A stretch of 64,000 bases of DNA from contig JAVXUO010000922.1 in assembly GCA_033065855.1 (NCBI GenBank), positions 806,001-870,000 on the forward strand, read 5' to 3'. This DNA comes from Escallonia rubra (Eukaryota; Streptophyta; Magnoliopsida; Escalloniales; Escalloniaceae). Under the pieces are notes generated by a model. It saw only the letters and a list, made by a program, of their open reading frames with translations. It made no database searches and was not told the DNA's origin. Of the stretch, positions 35,020-45,639 are shown in pieces (positions within the stretch are counted from its first letter, which is position 1; each line of letters begins with the position of its first letter). The translations under genes and the position numbers were made by a program.

Positions 35020-36700
35020 TAGATATGCTCAGATCTATTGTACCCCGAGGTTGTGGAGGCGGCCGCTGTGGACCTGTTTCGGCACAGTCAGCCCCCTCCC
35101 CAGGATTGATGACACGGCTACTGATGAGCAGCCGATGTCGTTAGTAGCTTCAGTACATGGTGAGACTATATTAGTTTCGTGTTGAATTGAAACATATTTG
35201 TTGCAAAATATATAACCTCTTCCTTTTCATCATTTGTAGCTTCTAGTGCATCTGTACCTAGGGGTATCACACGCAGGATACCTCTTCTAGCAACCCCGAA
35301 GCAGAGGATTACTGCTCATGTCCTTTACAATTAGTATGTTTTCAATTTTCAAAGCTCAATTCCTACCATCTTTTAGCGCACCTATCTAGCTTAATACTTT
35401 GTTATTTTGGGATTGACGTATCTCTTGTGATTTCTTATAATTAGCTTTGTTGAAGAATATGTATAGGACCAAAATCGGTCATATTATCAAGGCCCACCTC
35501 CTACGGCCTTATCCGACGTGGAAGGCGTGGACCGAACCAAACAAGGAACTTGTCTGGAGGAAGTTCTTGGTAACGATTGTCTATTTTTCATTGCTTTATT
35601 TGGTTTTAGAAGTACATTATTGCTGAATTTTTCTTCCTAATCGTGTTTGAAATTATGTTGAATTATGTTCAAGACTACTTCAAATTCGAGTCCGACAGAG
35701 ACCAAGAACTTAGGAGGCAGGCCTGGGAGTGGCATTATTCAGAAAATTACAAGAAATGGATGTTCAATGCAAGGAGACAGGCGCTAGCTCAGGCGGGTAC
35801 GACAAATATGGCCAGGGACTTCAACCCCGAGTACTTCTCAAAAGCCATGTGTGGGTAGCTGATGGATCATTGGTGTACAGCTGAATGGGCCAAGCTCAGT
35901 GAGCGAGGCAAGGATATGGCGAGTAGCGAGAAGAAGATGAAGCATAATGTTGGATCATATCCATATGTTGTGCACAATCTGAAGCTGAGATAAGATGACC
36001 CTGAAAAAAGGCCCCCTATGATGCTCCAAGGCTTTGAGGTCACACACAAAAATAAAGGGAACTGGATTTCTGAGAGCGCAGAGTAGATTGCGGTGAGCAA
36101 TCAACTAGTCTTCACTTTTGCTTTCCTATTGTATCCTTATTAGTTGCGGCCAGTTGCATTCCTATAACATTTATTACTTTCTTATACATAATGCATATAA
36201 GGGAAAAGTTTGTGCCAACTCCCAGGCAGATGGTAGCCAAGCGGTGGACGAGTTCTCTTTGTGGTCAAAAGCTATAGGGGGTCCTAAGAAGGACCGTATC
36301 CTCGGCAACCCTCGTCAATTCGCACGTTCGTTGCTAGGCAGACAACAGTCATCAGGCGCGACCAGTTCTAGCAGTTCTCAGGTTGAAATGATGGATAAAA
36401 AGCGCTTAGACAAACTTGTTGAAGAAAAAATTGTGATGATGATCCAACAAGGTTTTATTATGCCCGGAGCCAGACATAAGGTAATACAATTTTCTTAAGT
36501 AGTTATGCATTGTGGTCATTTAATCTGTGATATTGATTTGTATATATTATGTTAAATCATTTGTATGGCTTCATGCAGAGCGGTATTGTGCCTAGTGCCG
36601 GTGATTCTCAAGGCGGTGAAGACATTGTTGGATCCAACGTGCCTTCAACAAGGGATGAAGAAGATGATGATGATGGGGTTAATGGGTCTGCCGGCTAGTA
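35020..36700 (+). pseudogene. CACTA second gene (TNPA / plant Transposase_24 type)
   Basis: Exon-like blocks on the plus strand: RSIVPRGCGGGRCGPVSAQS (~35030), a block with ITAHVLYN, KAHLLRPYPTWKAWTEPNKE (~35490-35570), FKFESDRDQELRRQAWEWHY and MARDFNPEYFSKAM (35643-35858), AEWAKLSERGKDMASSEKK, QGFEVTHKNKGNWISE (36020-36085), then SQAVDEFSLWSKAIGGPKKD and a coiled coil ending near 36480, and a short acidic last exon to ~36700. The order matches the plant En/Spm second-gene family, a DNA-binding protein recognising subterminal repeats. In-frame stops after 35855 and near 35990 show decay. It lies downstream of the TNP2 gene in the same orientation. Confidence 0.82.
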
Positions 36701-36904
36701 TGTTTTTTGGGTCTTTTGCATTGATTGTAGTTGTGTAACTCATGAACATATCCTTGACTCATTTTTCTAATTTCGGTTGAAAACTGTGTATGTACGTGAG
36801 AGTTGACGTTTTTCTTTGTCACTTTTACGTGATTTTAATGGCCTATGTTTATAGTTTGATGATGTAAAGCTTGATGTGCTTGGTTTGGAATTGACGTATT
36901 GAAA

Positions 36905-37140
36905 TGAATGCGGGACTTATTTTTTGATGCGTAGAGCGGATAGGTTTTGGACAGGTTGTTTGAATGAATGCGAGACAAGGGGTTGAATTGGTTTTTGAAT
37001 GAATGCGTTGAAAGGTTGAATTGGTTTTTGACAGGTTGAATCGATTTTTGGACAGGTTGTTGAATTGGTTTTGGACATGTTGAATTGGTTTTTGGATAGG
37101 TTGTTGGATTGGTTTTCGACAGGTTTTGGACAAGAGGTCA
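36905..37140 (+). repeat. Imperfect tandem repeat GTTGAATTGGTTTT(TGG)ACAG
   Basis: Seven or more degenerate units of ~16-24 bp with the core TTGAATTGGTTTTTGGACAG, between the TNPA-type gene and the right subterminal repeats. No known role. Confidence 0.85.
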
Positions 37141-37164
37141 AAACATACCTAATTTTACAAAGAA

Positions 37165-37556
37165 TAACCTAGGTTTAGCGACCGCACATCGCGGTCGCTA
37201 AACTGGATATGGCGGTTACTAAACAAAAAATCCTAAATTAAAAAAAAATTAGCGAATGCGATGTGCGGTCGCTAAATTATACAAAGCGATCACTAAGTAA
37301 AACAAATTTAAAATAATAAAAAATTAGTGACCCCAATATCGGTTGCTAAATTAGAAAAGCGGTCGCTAAATAAAAAAAATTAAATTTTAAAAACATTTAG
37401 CGACCGCATGTGCAGTCACTAAATGTGATCAACGGGGTCGCTAATTTTAACGACCGATTATTAAACGTTGTCACTAATGTTTAGCGACCGCTTTTTGCGG
37501 TCGCTAAAACGGTTCAGCGATGGAGTTTTCTCCTTTAGGGACTGTTTCTCGTAGTG
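37165..37556. repeat. CACTA right subterminal and terminal repeats
   Basis: A run of GCGGTCGCTAAA / TTTAGCGACCGC variants in both orientations, closing with the inverted terminus CTGTTTCTCGTAGTG. Confidence 0.92.
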
Positions 37557-37799
37557 AGACGGACTGGCTTGCCTAGGTGCCATACATATTATGCTAGAGT
37601 TCAGGGTCCCTGACATTGAGCAGTGATGAACCTTAGGATAACCAAAAGACAAAATCATTGTCTACCACAAGTTTTAGTTCATTGGTTCAACACTAATGGA
37701 AGAGATGAAGCCTAGGAGGACTGACATACATCTAAAGTCAGATTTCCTATATTTTGACCCTTGGGGACATGCATGTGTCATTCGAAGGATAAGGGAACA

Positions 37800-38375
37800 T
37801 CCCACCTCAAGCACAAAGTTCGTTGAGATTCAGAATCAAGACTAATAAGCGAGATCAAACAGCAGCCCTAGCTAAAGGAATTCTAACTGTGATAAAATGA
37901 GCGAAGAATAGGAATTTATTTCATATTAAACTTCTTACTAATTCCAAGCTTCTCCTATCTCAGATGACGGATACTGAAGATATCTCAGCTCAAGTGACAC
38001 CAATTTTATATGACACCTGTTATATTATAAATGATCTTCACTACTGCAGCATTGACAGGACTACAGATTTGCATCTTAAAGAGGTCAGATCTTTAGTAGC
38101 TTTTGCGTGTCATGCCCGTATCCCTGTATATCAAGACTGGGTGCATGAAACAATGCTGCAATGAGATCTCTCTCTCTACATCATATTTGTGTTCCCTCAC
38201 TTTTGCAAAACTTCTTGTTTGGTGTCACTTGTATCTTTTGTTGCTTTCCCTTTGTATCTGTTTTGTATGCCTCGTGACATCTTGTGTCATGACTACTTTA
38301 GCGCCGATGTAATGGCAACCTCTGTAACCGCTTTTATTATCTATGCAATTCTCTCGTTTATTAAAAAAAAAAAAA
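37800..38375 (+). mobile_element. LINE 3' tail (RNase H-like end, UTR, poly-A)
   Basis: From about 37820 the plus strand reads like the RNase H-type C-terminus of a plant L1 LINE (ALAKGILTVIK, NLFHIKLLTNSKLLLSQM, then HARIPVYQDWVHETMLQ, ending at 38164). A ~200-bp 3' UTR and an A13 tail (38363-38375) follow. There are a few in-frame stops. The 5' limit is unclear and may be the CACTA junction. Family call is by resemblance only. Confidence 0.5.
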
Positions 38376-38383
38376 CAAGTGAC

Positions 38384-39376
38384 TCAAGCAACGCAGTTTC
38401 TCCCACTCTTAAATTTCTATTTGACTTACTTTACAATTTTCGTTATGTTTCATATTTTTAGTTACCAATTTCGACGTCATAAGTTCCCCCTATTTCCATT
38501 TTTTATTCTAATTTCATGTATAAGGCAAGATAAAAACAAAAGGAGAGGGGGAGAGGGATGTGAAATGTGAGATTGAATCTCTATCTCTAAGCTTATGTCT
38601 TCGTCATCTACTTTCTCTCTCGAGTTTGTCTTTCTCTTTGTAGATTTTCTTAATCTCCTATGATTTTTTTTTTTAATTTATAGTATCTCAATGTGATATG
38701 CTACACTAACCCACCACCGTTATGACCAAATTGCCACCGTCAAATGCCACCAATTTTAGCTACTTTTAATCTCTACTATATAATCTCTCATCGGTCATCG
38801 CCACCTTCAAACCTATCCCTGCCACCTTTCCATCGCAAGGTCTGGATACGATTTTGATGGCCAACCACCTCAGATTAAGATGACAAGCCACTGTCTTTCT
38901 CCCAAAGACTTGGTAAATATAGTTAATCATGAAAATTTCACACCCTCCCACGTGGGTCAAGGCGGGCAGACGGACCACTAGTCATACGACTAGGTATTCA
39001 CCTGTTTGACTAGGCGAACGAAGCAGTCAACTAGGCGCTCAACTAAGAGAGCAAGTAGGAGTCAAGGCATGCAACATTTTGATTGTTCTTTTATATTTTG
39101 ATATATGATGAATTAAAAGCTTGATTACAAGGGATTCCGAGGGCAATCCATCATGTAGGGGTTTTGGTATAAATGTCAGAGTATAAATTGCTGGATGCTC
39201 TGCTATGGCGTTGAATTGTCAATGATGATGGATAGAACCATGTTGTGCATCTCTTTTCCGAATAGCATCCACCTCTATCTTCGCCACATTGCAACACCAA
39301 AACAAGATCACATCAGAAAATATTGACGTTGGTGTGTAGCCTTGTCAGGGTAAATTTATATAGGCAGACTTAGTAA
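38384..39376. other. Intergenic region without recognised gene
   Basis: AT-rich with CCACC-rich stretches (38705-38830) and repeated short words AGTCAACTAGGCGCTCAACT near 39020. No gene or complete element identified. Confidence 0.45.
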
Positions 39377-39850
39377 GGGCCAGTTTGACAAAAAAAATTT
39401 GCTCTTTTTTTTTTTCAATTTTAAAAACTGAAAAAAAAAAGAGCGTTTGGTAACCATTTTTTTTTCAATTTAAAAAATCAGTTTTAAACTGAAGAGTAAA
39501 AAAAAAAACTCCAAAAACTGGTTTTTTTCTCACTTTTGGTTTTTTTTTTTTAGACCACCACCACCACCACCCTCCCACCGCCTGCAACTACCTCAGGCGA
39601 TCACCGCCGGAGACTGCCGGCAACCACCTCCGGCCGCCGGCCACCACCACCGTCGACCACCGCTACGCCCCACCACGGCCACCGCAAACGACCCAAAAAA
39701 AAAGTCAAAATAAAAAGGGTCACCAAACACACAAAAAAAAGGGTTATCAAACACCCACTTGTTTTTATAAAAAAAAAAAATTAAACTGCTCTTTAAAAAA
39801 CTGCTATTTAAAAACTGAAAACAAAAAAAAAAAATTTATCAAACGAACCC
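39377..39850. mobile_element. MITE-like element with GTTTG-type TIRs and CCACC-rich core
   Basis: Ends GGGCCAGTTTGACAAAAA and, in reverse complement, GGGTTCGTTTGATAAATT form imperfect TIRs. Between them are A/T-homopolymer arms and a GC-rich core (39560-39690) rich in CCACCACC and CCGCCGG. The build resembles the Tourist-type element at 44493. No target duplication could be recognised, so superfamily is uncertain. Confidence 0.6.
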
Positions 39851-40093
39851 ATTGTAGTATATAGTAAAATCCTTGCCAAGCTTTTAGTTCACATGGACGG
39901 AAAAGTGACTATTGATTAATGTCAACTAATTAAGTTACTGTATCAAGCTTCAAAATAAATAATTAGTCAGCTACAAAAGGCTTTATGTCTGATAGTGGAC
40001 TATTAATAGAGCAATTCTTATGTGTGCGTCATATAAGAATTAATTATAGGTTTGCCCCAAACGTCTATTAACATCTTCCACTACTTGTTTCAG

Positions 40094-40302
40094 CATTAGA
40101 TGATATATATTATTAATATAAAAATTACCTTATCGCTATTGTCCTATGTCTAGAACATTTTATAGCTCTCATAACTTATATAGGATTCTCTTTCATGTTT
40201 TCAGTAGGATAGTTTTCTCTTACTTATATATAAATGCCTCATTATACTCAGTTTTATTAATGTTCTCTAATATAATTATATTTCCCTTCACATTTTCTAT
40301 CA
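40094..40302 (+). repeat. Left LTR of the TRIM-like element
   Basis: Matches 41090-41294 in order through ATTCTCTTTC-TGTTTTC and AATATAATTAT; ends TCTATCA directly before the primer-binding site. Confidence 0.88.
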
Positions 40303-40727
40303 TGGTATCAGAGCCATACGATTCACCGGTTTGAGAGTCTTTCAACTATTGTCGCAAACTCCAGTGGCTCGCCTTCTGCTGTGCACCCGGCCAATTCATG
40401 TGCTTTTGTTTCTTTTTGTGCTCTTCTTTTCTTCTACAGTTCAAAATTTTGTTCTTTCTTTACTGCCTTTCTATACAGTGATCTTCGTTTATGCTGAAAC
40501 CCTAACCACCACCCACTCCTTCTGTTCATCAAGTCTAGCTTATCTCTTTCGCTCAAATAAAAAAAATTCCTCTTCAGTAACCTCTGTCGATTTCCTTTAG
40601 GCCAAACCCTAATCCAACACCCCCGTACGATACCGTGCCTTCCACCGATCACAACGCTGCCAACCATGCCACCATGCCTCTCGTTCGATTCCTGCAATGG
40701 ATCATGCTCTTGTCTTGTTCTGACTCC

Positions 40728-40990
40728 TGCCTTGTTCTTAGTCACCGGACCTCACCTCGAGACCTTTATGGTCGTCCGACCTCGCCCCGAGACTCCTGCT
40801 CTGTACTTAGTCTACGGACCTCGTTTTGGGACTCATACCTTGTTCTTAGTCGCCGGACCTCACCCCGAGACTTTATGATCGTCGGACTTTGTTCTGCGAC
40901 TCCTGATATGTTCTTAGTCGCCGAACCTTGTCCTAAGACCTTGATGATTGTTGGACTTTGCCCCGGGACTCATGCTTTGTTCTTGCATCG
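40728..40990 (+). repeat. Tandem repeat in the TRIM-like interior
   Basis: About three and a half units of ~70 bp (half-units ~35 bp) with the core TTGTTCTTAGTCGCCGGACC then CGAGAC; it makes the 146-codon open frame 40635-41075 repetitive. Confidence 0.85.
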
Positions 40991-41089
40991 CCGGAATCTA
41001 CATATAGAATTCATCGCAACTTGGATCTCAGACTTAGCCTCCAAACTCAAGCTTGTTCTTTCTCTCCCAACTTGAGTTTGAGGGGGGAA

Positions 41090-41294
41090 TGTTAGATGAT
41101 ATATATTAATATGAAAATTGTCTTATCCCTATTGTTCTATGTTTAGAACATTCTATAGTTCTCATAACTTATATATGATTCTCTTTCCTGTTTTCGGTAG
41201 GATAATTTTATCTTACCTAGATAAAGGCCTCATTGTACTCAATTTTTATTAATGATCTCTAATATAATTATCTTTCCTTTCAACTTTTCTATCA
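41090..41294 (+). repeat. Right LTR of the TRIM-like element
   Basis: Begins TGTTAGATGATATATAT directly after the polypurine tract and ends TTTTCTATCA. Confidence 0.88.
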
Positions 41295-42556
41295 CAGTCA
41301 TAGTAAACGGTTGTATTGGGATTTTGTGACGGTACTTGGTCTTTTTTCTTTTTTTACTCAATATTTTAAGGATGGGTCTAATCCACACTCTAATGCAGTT
41401 AAAGCTTTAATTGGTGAGACTTTTAACCCTTCAACAATAGCAAGATGTGGATTTAACTTCACCCTAATATTCCAAAAGTCACTTTATTATGTCATCTCTA
41501 TTACATTAACTTAACTCTCATCGACATAAACATTTTGAATAACATTATGTTAGTAAGCATTGACCTTGCTAATCCGTTTTGCCCTAGTACTATATACTTA
41601 TTTTGAAGTGTAATTAATTTTTAGTGCCTGATGCGATCGAATACTCGATCTTACGATAGCATCTTGATTAATAGTACAAAAGCGTGTAAAGTTTTAAACG
41701 GCATAATCGAACTTTCGCTTGTAATTTGCCCTTGAAAAAAGTTTATTCATCTCCTTTCAACCTTTAATCTCTTGACGTGAGGAAAACCGGTAAAACTGAT
41801 ACTATTTTACTTTTGCATAACAAATAAAGGGTAAATATGAAAACACTTTGGACATTACATTTAGAATATGGTCATTTTATGATGTCTTTAAGGATAAAAG
41901 TATGAGGTTATTATCCTGCGTTATGAACCAAAGGTTAGGCGAAAACTACAAAGCTCAGCTTTATATATAATTAATGTACCAAAAGATGGTTAGCTATATG
42001 TTGTTGGACATGCCCTGTGTTGTCAGTGTCTATTTATATCGTCTTTGATGGCAAATATGCATATGTAAAGTAAAAATTAGGCTGGTTTCTCCCTGCCTAT
42101 GCCCTCGAATCAGTACCACACACTACAACAATGAGAGTTCAAAGGGTTTTGGCTCTTGTTTGTTTTGTGCTTCCCATCTGTTTGGAATGAAGTAACTCGT
42201 CTTTCAATTATTTATTATTTATATGGCCACAACAACTCAAGTTATTGCAAACCTTCCAAGCAAGCTTCATAGGCATTTTTGTTAGGTGTTACGATTATAT
42301 CAAGAGAATCGTTTTGTCAACTCCATACTTGTGTTTCTAGTGGACGTTGTGACTAATTTAAGAATTTACTAGAAGTGAGAGTTTATCTATTTTTCACTTG
42401 CAGAAATGAGGCTCGAGTCAAATTGAGGTCGGATTTGGAAAGCACTCATCTCTGAGGTGGGTTCCTCATTCTGCGTGGTCTTCTTCTATCTCTTTAGCTA
42501 TTATATGTGCAGCTTCGAAGGCACCGCATTTTTCGTATAACAGTAAATGCATTTTT
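41295..42556. other. AT-rich spacer; one signal-peptide-like short ORF
   Basis: No gene recognised. At 42132-42191 an ATG opens a 19-codon frame, MRVQRVLALVCFVLPICLE then stop, which looks like a secretory signal peptide with nothing attached. It may be chance or the truncated start of a lost gene. Confidence 0.4.
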
Positions 42557-43274
42557 TGTTAGTGTTAGCTTCACATTATGGACACAATCATAAAGTTTGT
42601 AATCAAATGCCATCACACGTGAATGAGAAATGGAGAAGAAAGTTTCAACAGGTGGAATCCACATAGCAACTTGGAGTAAATGAAAACTTCAATTTTCCAT
42701 ATCAAGCCAAATATTGAACATTGTAAGCACAGTGTTTCAATCTCACTAAATGGATTGCCACTGTTAAAAAAGTGGCTATCCAAAACTCACTTACCTCTCT
42801 CCTATATAAAGAGAAGAATGCAGAAGCATTCGATACATAAAAAAAAATCAATATTGAGAAGCATTTAGCCATAAAGAGATAAAATGCAGTGATAAACCGT
42901 GAGTTAGTCACTGAGAACTAAAAAGAGTGTGGGGCATCCAGGGTTTATTATTATAGCTTATATACTAGAGTGTTAAGTACCTTTGTAGTAGCGCTAGTGA
43001 ATGAGAAAAATCACTCAGAGTTTTTATTTACTGAGAGAAAAACAGTGAGCTGAGTTTGGGTGTATTTGAGAATTGGGTTTGAGTGACTGAGTGAAAGTTC
43101 TTTTGTAACTTTTTCACTTTATAATGCAACATTCTCGATGTCTTCCCTGTGGACGTACGCAAGAACCGAATCACGTTAATATCATTATCCATATTTTTGT
43201 ACGTGACAATTTTTATATTTTCTCTTTTTCTTGTTATGCTAATTGTACTTATTTTAGGGGCTTAAATCCCAACA
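42557..43274 (+). mobile_element. Copia-type solo LTR
   Basis: 718 bp beginning TGTTAGTG and ending CCCAACA, flanked on both sides by TTTTT as 5-bp duplication. It contains a TATA-type box (CTATATAAAGAG, ~42802) and, near the 3' end, CCTGTGGACGTACGCAAG-ACCGAATCACG, a signature of the R-U5 part of plant Copia LTRs. No interior and no second LTR. A T5 duplication is weak evidence on its own; the LTR anatomy is stronger. Confidence 0.78.
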
Positions 43275-43685
43275 TTTTTCACTACTACAGCGAACTCATT
43301 TTCCTCCCTCATAACTTAAAAATTTTACCAGTATCTAAAGTCGGGGTTCTTTCTTTGCACCTCCCAAGAAAGCATGTTTACATTACGGCAGATGTCAAAA
43401 ATCCCACTTCAAGGCTCGAGATTAAGACATGTGGAGTAGGTTTGCTTGTACACTCTTGGATTTGATTCGCTTACTTGAATTTGGCCTCGTCACTATGTTG
43501 CTATTGCACTCCAAGGCGATGTACGGTAATGTATTTTCGTTCATTCTGGGAGCATGTAATCGGGAGTTAGCACGTGAATATTAAGCATAGACATTGTTTG
43601 TTTCATTTCCTAATATGTTAGTTAAGCTTTTAGACATTACTCTGAAAAAGTTTGGTAGAAATTAGCGCTACAACAATTTAAAATA

Positions 43686-44055
43686 TTCTTTCCGTCTCAC
43701 ATAATTTGATCAATTTTTTTTTAATCGTCCCAAAAAAATTGTTCATTTTCAAACTAAGAAAGATTTTGTAGGTACTGTTACATATTTACAATTTTTACAC
43801 TTTTTTTCATTATATTTCTCTCTTCACATTAGATCTCCACCAACTCATTTTCTCTCTCCTGGCCACTTTCTTATACAGTACTTTTTTATTCATTTCTGTC
43901 TCCATATTTAACACTTCACTAACTCATTTTCTCTCTCATGACCCGCTTTCTTTTTCTCCTCTCACTAAAGGGTATAATGGAAAACACACAATCTATCACT
44001 TAAATTCTTAATCTGCATGTAAAAAAATTGATCAAACTATGTGAAATGGAGAGAA
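43686..44055. mobile_element. Stowaway-type MITE (Tc1/mariner)
   Basis: 370 bp with ~30-bp imperfect TIRs TTCTTTCCGTCTCACATA / TTCTCTCCATTTCACATA followed by the shared TTTGATCAA, flanked by TA (43684-43685 and 44056-44057). No coding capacity; interior pyrimidine-rich, with a duplicated CAACTCATTTTCTCTCTC-like word. Confidence 0.88.
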
Positions 44056-44492
44056 TAGAAGTTAAATGGCGCACGGATGTGAAATAAGAAATCAGTGTGT
44101 CAGGATTTCATATTTGGAGAGTAAAGTTGAGATTCCTATCATTACTATGCCGCTTCATGCTCATGCTTATCGTTAGATGTATGGAATTCTATATTAAGGC
44201 TTTTCCAAATTGAGTGGGAACGCAAGTGCAAACCATTTTAACAAATCGACAAAATTCTCCCCTGCTGAAGCAAACCTACAAATCCCCGAGCTCTGAAAGG
44301 AAGGGAACTTTAATATAAATCATAAGCAAATTATTAGCATCATATTTTGTGAGCAAGAGATAGATGCATATTCGATGCATGATCTCGGATTCCTTGGCAT
44401 TATTTGGTAAATAGGGAGGTTAAAGGTACAAATATGGAATATTTATTAAGGTTGAGTTTAGCTGAGTAGCAAATTTGTCAAGTCTCAACTTA

Positions 44493-44880
44493 GGTAGCGT
44501 TTGGTAACACTTTCAGTTTTGATTTTCTGTTTCCAAAAAAATTAAAATCAAAACCAGTTTAAATTATTTTTTTTTTTACAAAAACAAATGGGTGGTTGAT
44601 TACCCAGTTTTTATTTTGAGTTTTTTCTTTGGTGGTGATTTGCGGTGCCGGGGAGTGGCAGTGGTCGTCGGTGGTGGCTGCCGGCGGTGGGAGGGTGGTG
44701 GTGGTGATGGTCTCAAAATAAAAATCAAAACCGAAAACTCTTTTTTGGAGTTTTAAAAAACAGTCATGTTGTAAAAACTGGTTTTCAAAACTTAAGGAAA
44801 AAAAATGAAAATTGTGTGTCAAATGCGTTTGTTTTCTCCAGTTTAAAAAACTGGAAAAAGAAGCGTTACCAAATGGAGCC
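44493..44880. mobile_element. Tourist-type MITE (PIF/Harbinger) with GGT-rich core
   Basis: 388 bp; ends GGTAGCGTTTGGTAAC and, reversed, GGCTCCATTTGGTAAC; 3-bp target duplication TTA on both sides (44490-44492 and 44881-44883). The centre (44630-44715) is rich in GGTGGTGGT. Confidence 0.85.
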
Positions 44881-44971
44881 TTAAAAAACAAGGCAATTTA
44901 GGATAAAGGTTCAAATTGTGTAAGGTTATCCGATGAGTTTCAAAAGAAAATCTTTGACCAACTTAGGGGAT

Positions 44972-45096
44972 GTCAACCCCAAGGGGTGGTGGAGTGGCAA
45001 GAGCCTTGAGGAATGACCTCAAGGTCCTGAGTTCGAATTCTCATACCGACGGGCCATATGAATTACAGTTCTGATTTTTCCAAAACAAAACAAAAA
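44972..45096 (+). mobile_element. tRNA-derived SINE
   Basis: 125 bp beginning TCAACCCCAAGGGG. It has a box-A-like GTGGTGGAGTGGCAAGAGCC and box-B GAGTTCGAATTC about 30 bp later, the polymerase III promoter of tRNA-derived SINEs, then a short body and an A-rich tail (CAAAACAAAACAAAAA). A 9-bp target duplication TTAGGGGAT flanks it (44963-44971 and 45097-45105). Confidence 0.85.
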
Positions 45097-45639
45097 TTAG
45101 GGGATATTTGATAAAACTGAATAAAAGTGTTGAGATTTAGACATTGAACTTGAGACACAGAAAATTTGGGGCTGTACGTTTACGAAATTTTTTTCCTTGT
45201 TTTGTATTCTGTTTTTGTTTTTCAGAATTTAGTATTCAGTTCTAAAATCATATTGTGTACTTTTACTTTATTCCGTATCTATTTTTTCAGTTTTTTCTGT
45301 ACGTTTACAATTTTCATTTTCGTTTTCACCAACTTTTTCTGAACCAATCATGTATGTTTAAATTTTTCTACACTATTTGTACACAAATCTTCCCATTTTA
45401 ACCCTACACTATTTGTACACAAAAAGAATGTAAATATGGGAAACAAATAGAAAAGAATTTTTAATAAGTTTATCATCGTGTTGATAAGAATTTACAACAT
45501 GCATATAATAAATTAATTTACCGCAGAAGCTGGACACACAAGGCCATGAATAAAAACCTTATACATAAATTGTTAAAGAGCGAGAAAAAAATCCAAGTTT
45601 AAACAGCATTGTCATAGTACATTGATGAACAATTCAAGA

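Larger units (their letters stand above)
25577..37556 (+). mobile_element. CACTA (En/Spm) DNA transposon, ~12 kb, decayed
   Basis: The left end is CACCACAAGAAATAG (one change from the canonical CACTACAAGAAA) and the right end reads CACTACGAGAAACAG in reverse complement. Both ends carry arrays of the subterminal word TTTAGCGACCGC in both orientations. Flanking triplets AAA and AGA are a near match for the 3-bp duplication of the family. Inside, on the plus strand, are a TNP2-type transposase (28883-34758) and a second TNPA/Transposase_24-type gene (35020-36700), the usual autonomous layout. A 2.1-kb solo LTR sits in the transposase gene. The coding parts are interrupted by several stops and frame changes, so it is no longer autonomous. 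Confidence 0.92.
40094..41294 (+). mobile_element. Small LTR element with two LTRs, no pol (TRIM-like)
   Basis: Two direct ~207-bp repeats bound a ~790-bp interior. The primer-binding site TGGTATCAGAGCC (initiator tRNA-Met type) follows the left LTR at 40303-40315. The polypurine tract GAGTTTGAGGGGGGAA lies at 41074-41089 just before the right LTR. The interior encodes no gag or pol motifs and contains a GACC-TCG-rich tandem repeat. Structurally it looks whole but non-autonomous; the primer site and LTR form suggest Copia affinity. The LTRs differ at many positions and no 5-bp duplication is left, so it is old. Confidence 0.88.

Noticed and set aside
37991-38383. CAAGTGAC at 37991 and after the A-tail at 38376 as the LINE target duplication
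   Set aside because: The LINE-like reading frame continues upstream through the first copy, so the match is probably chance.
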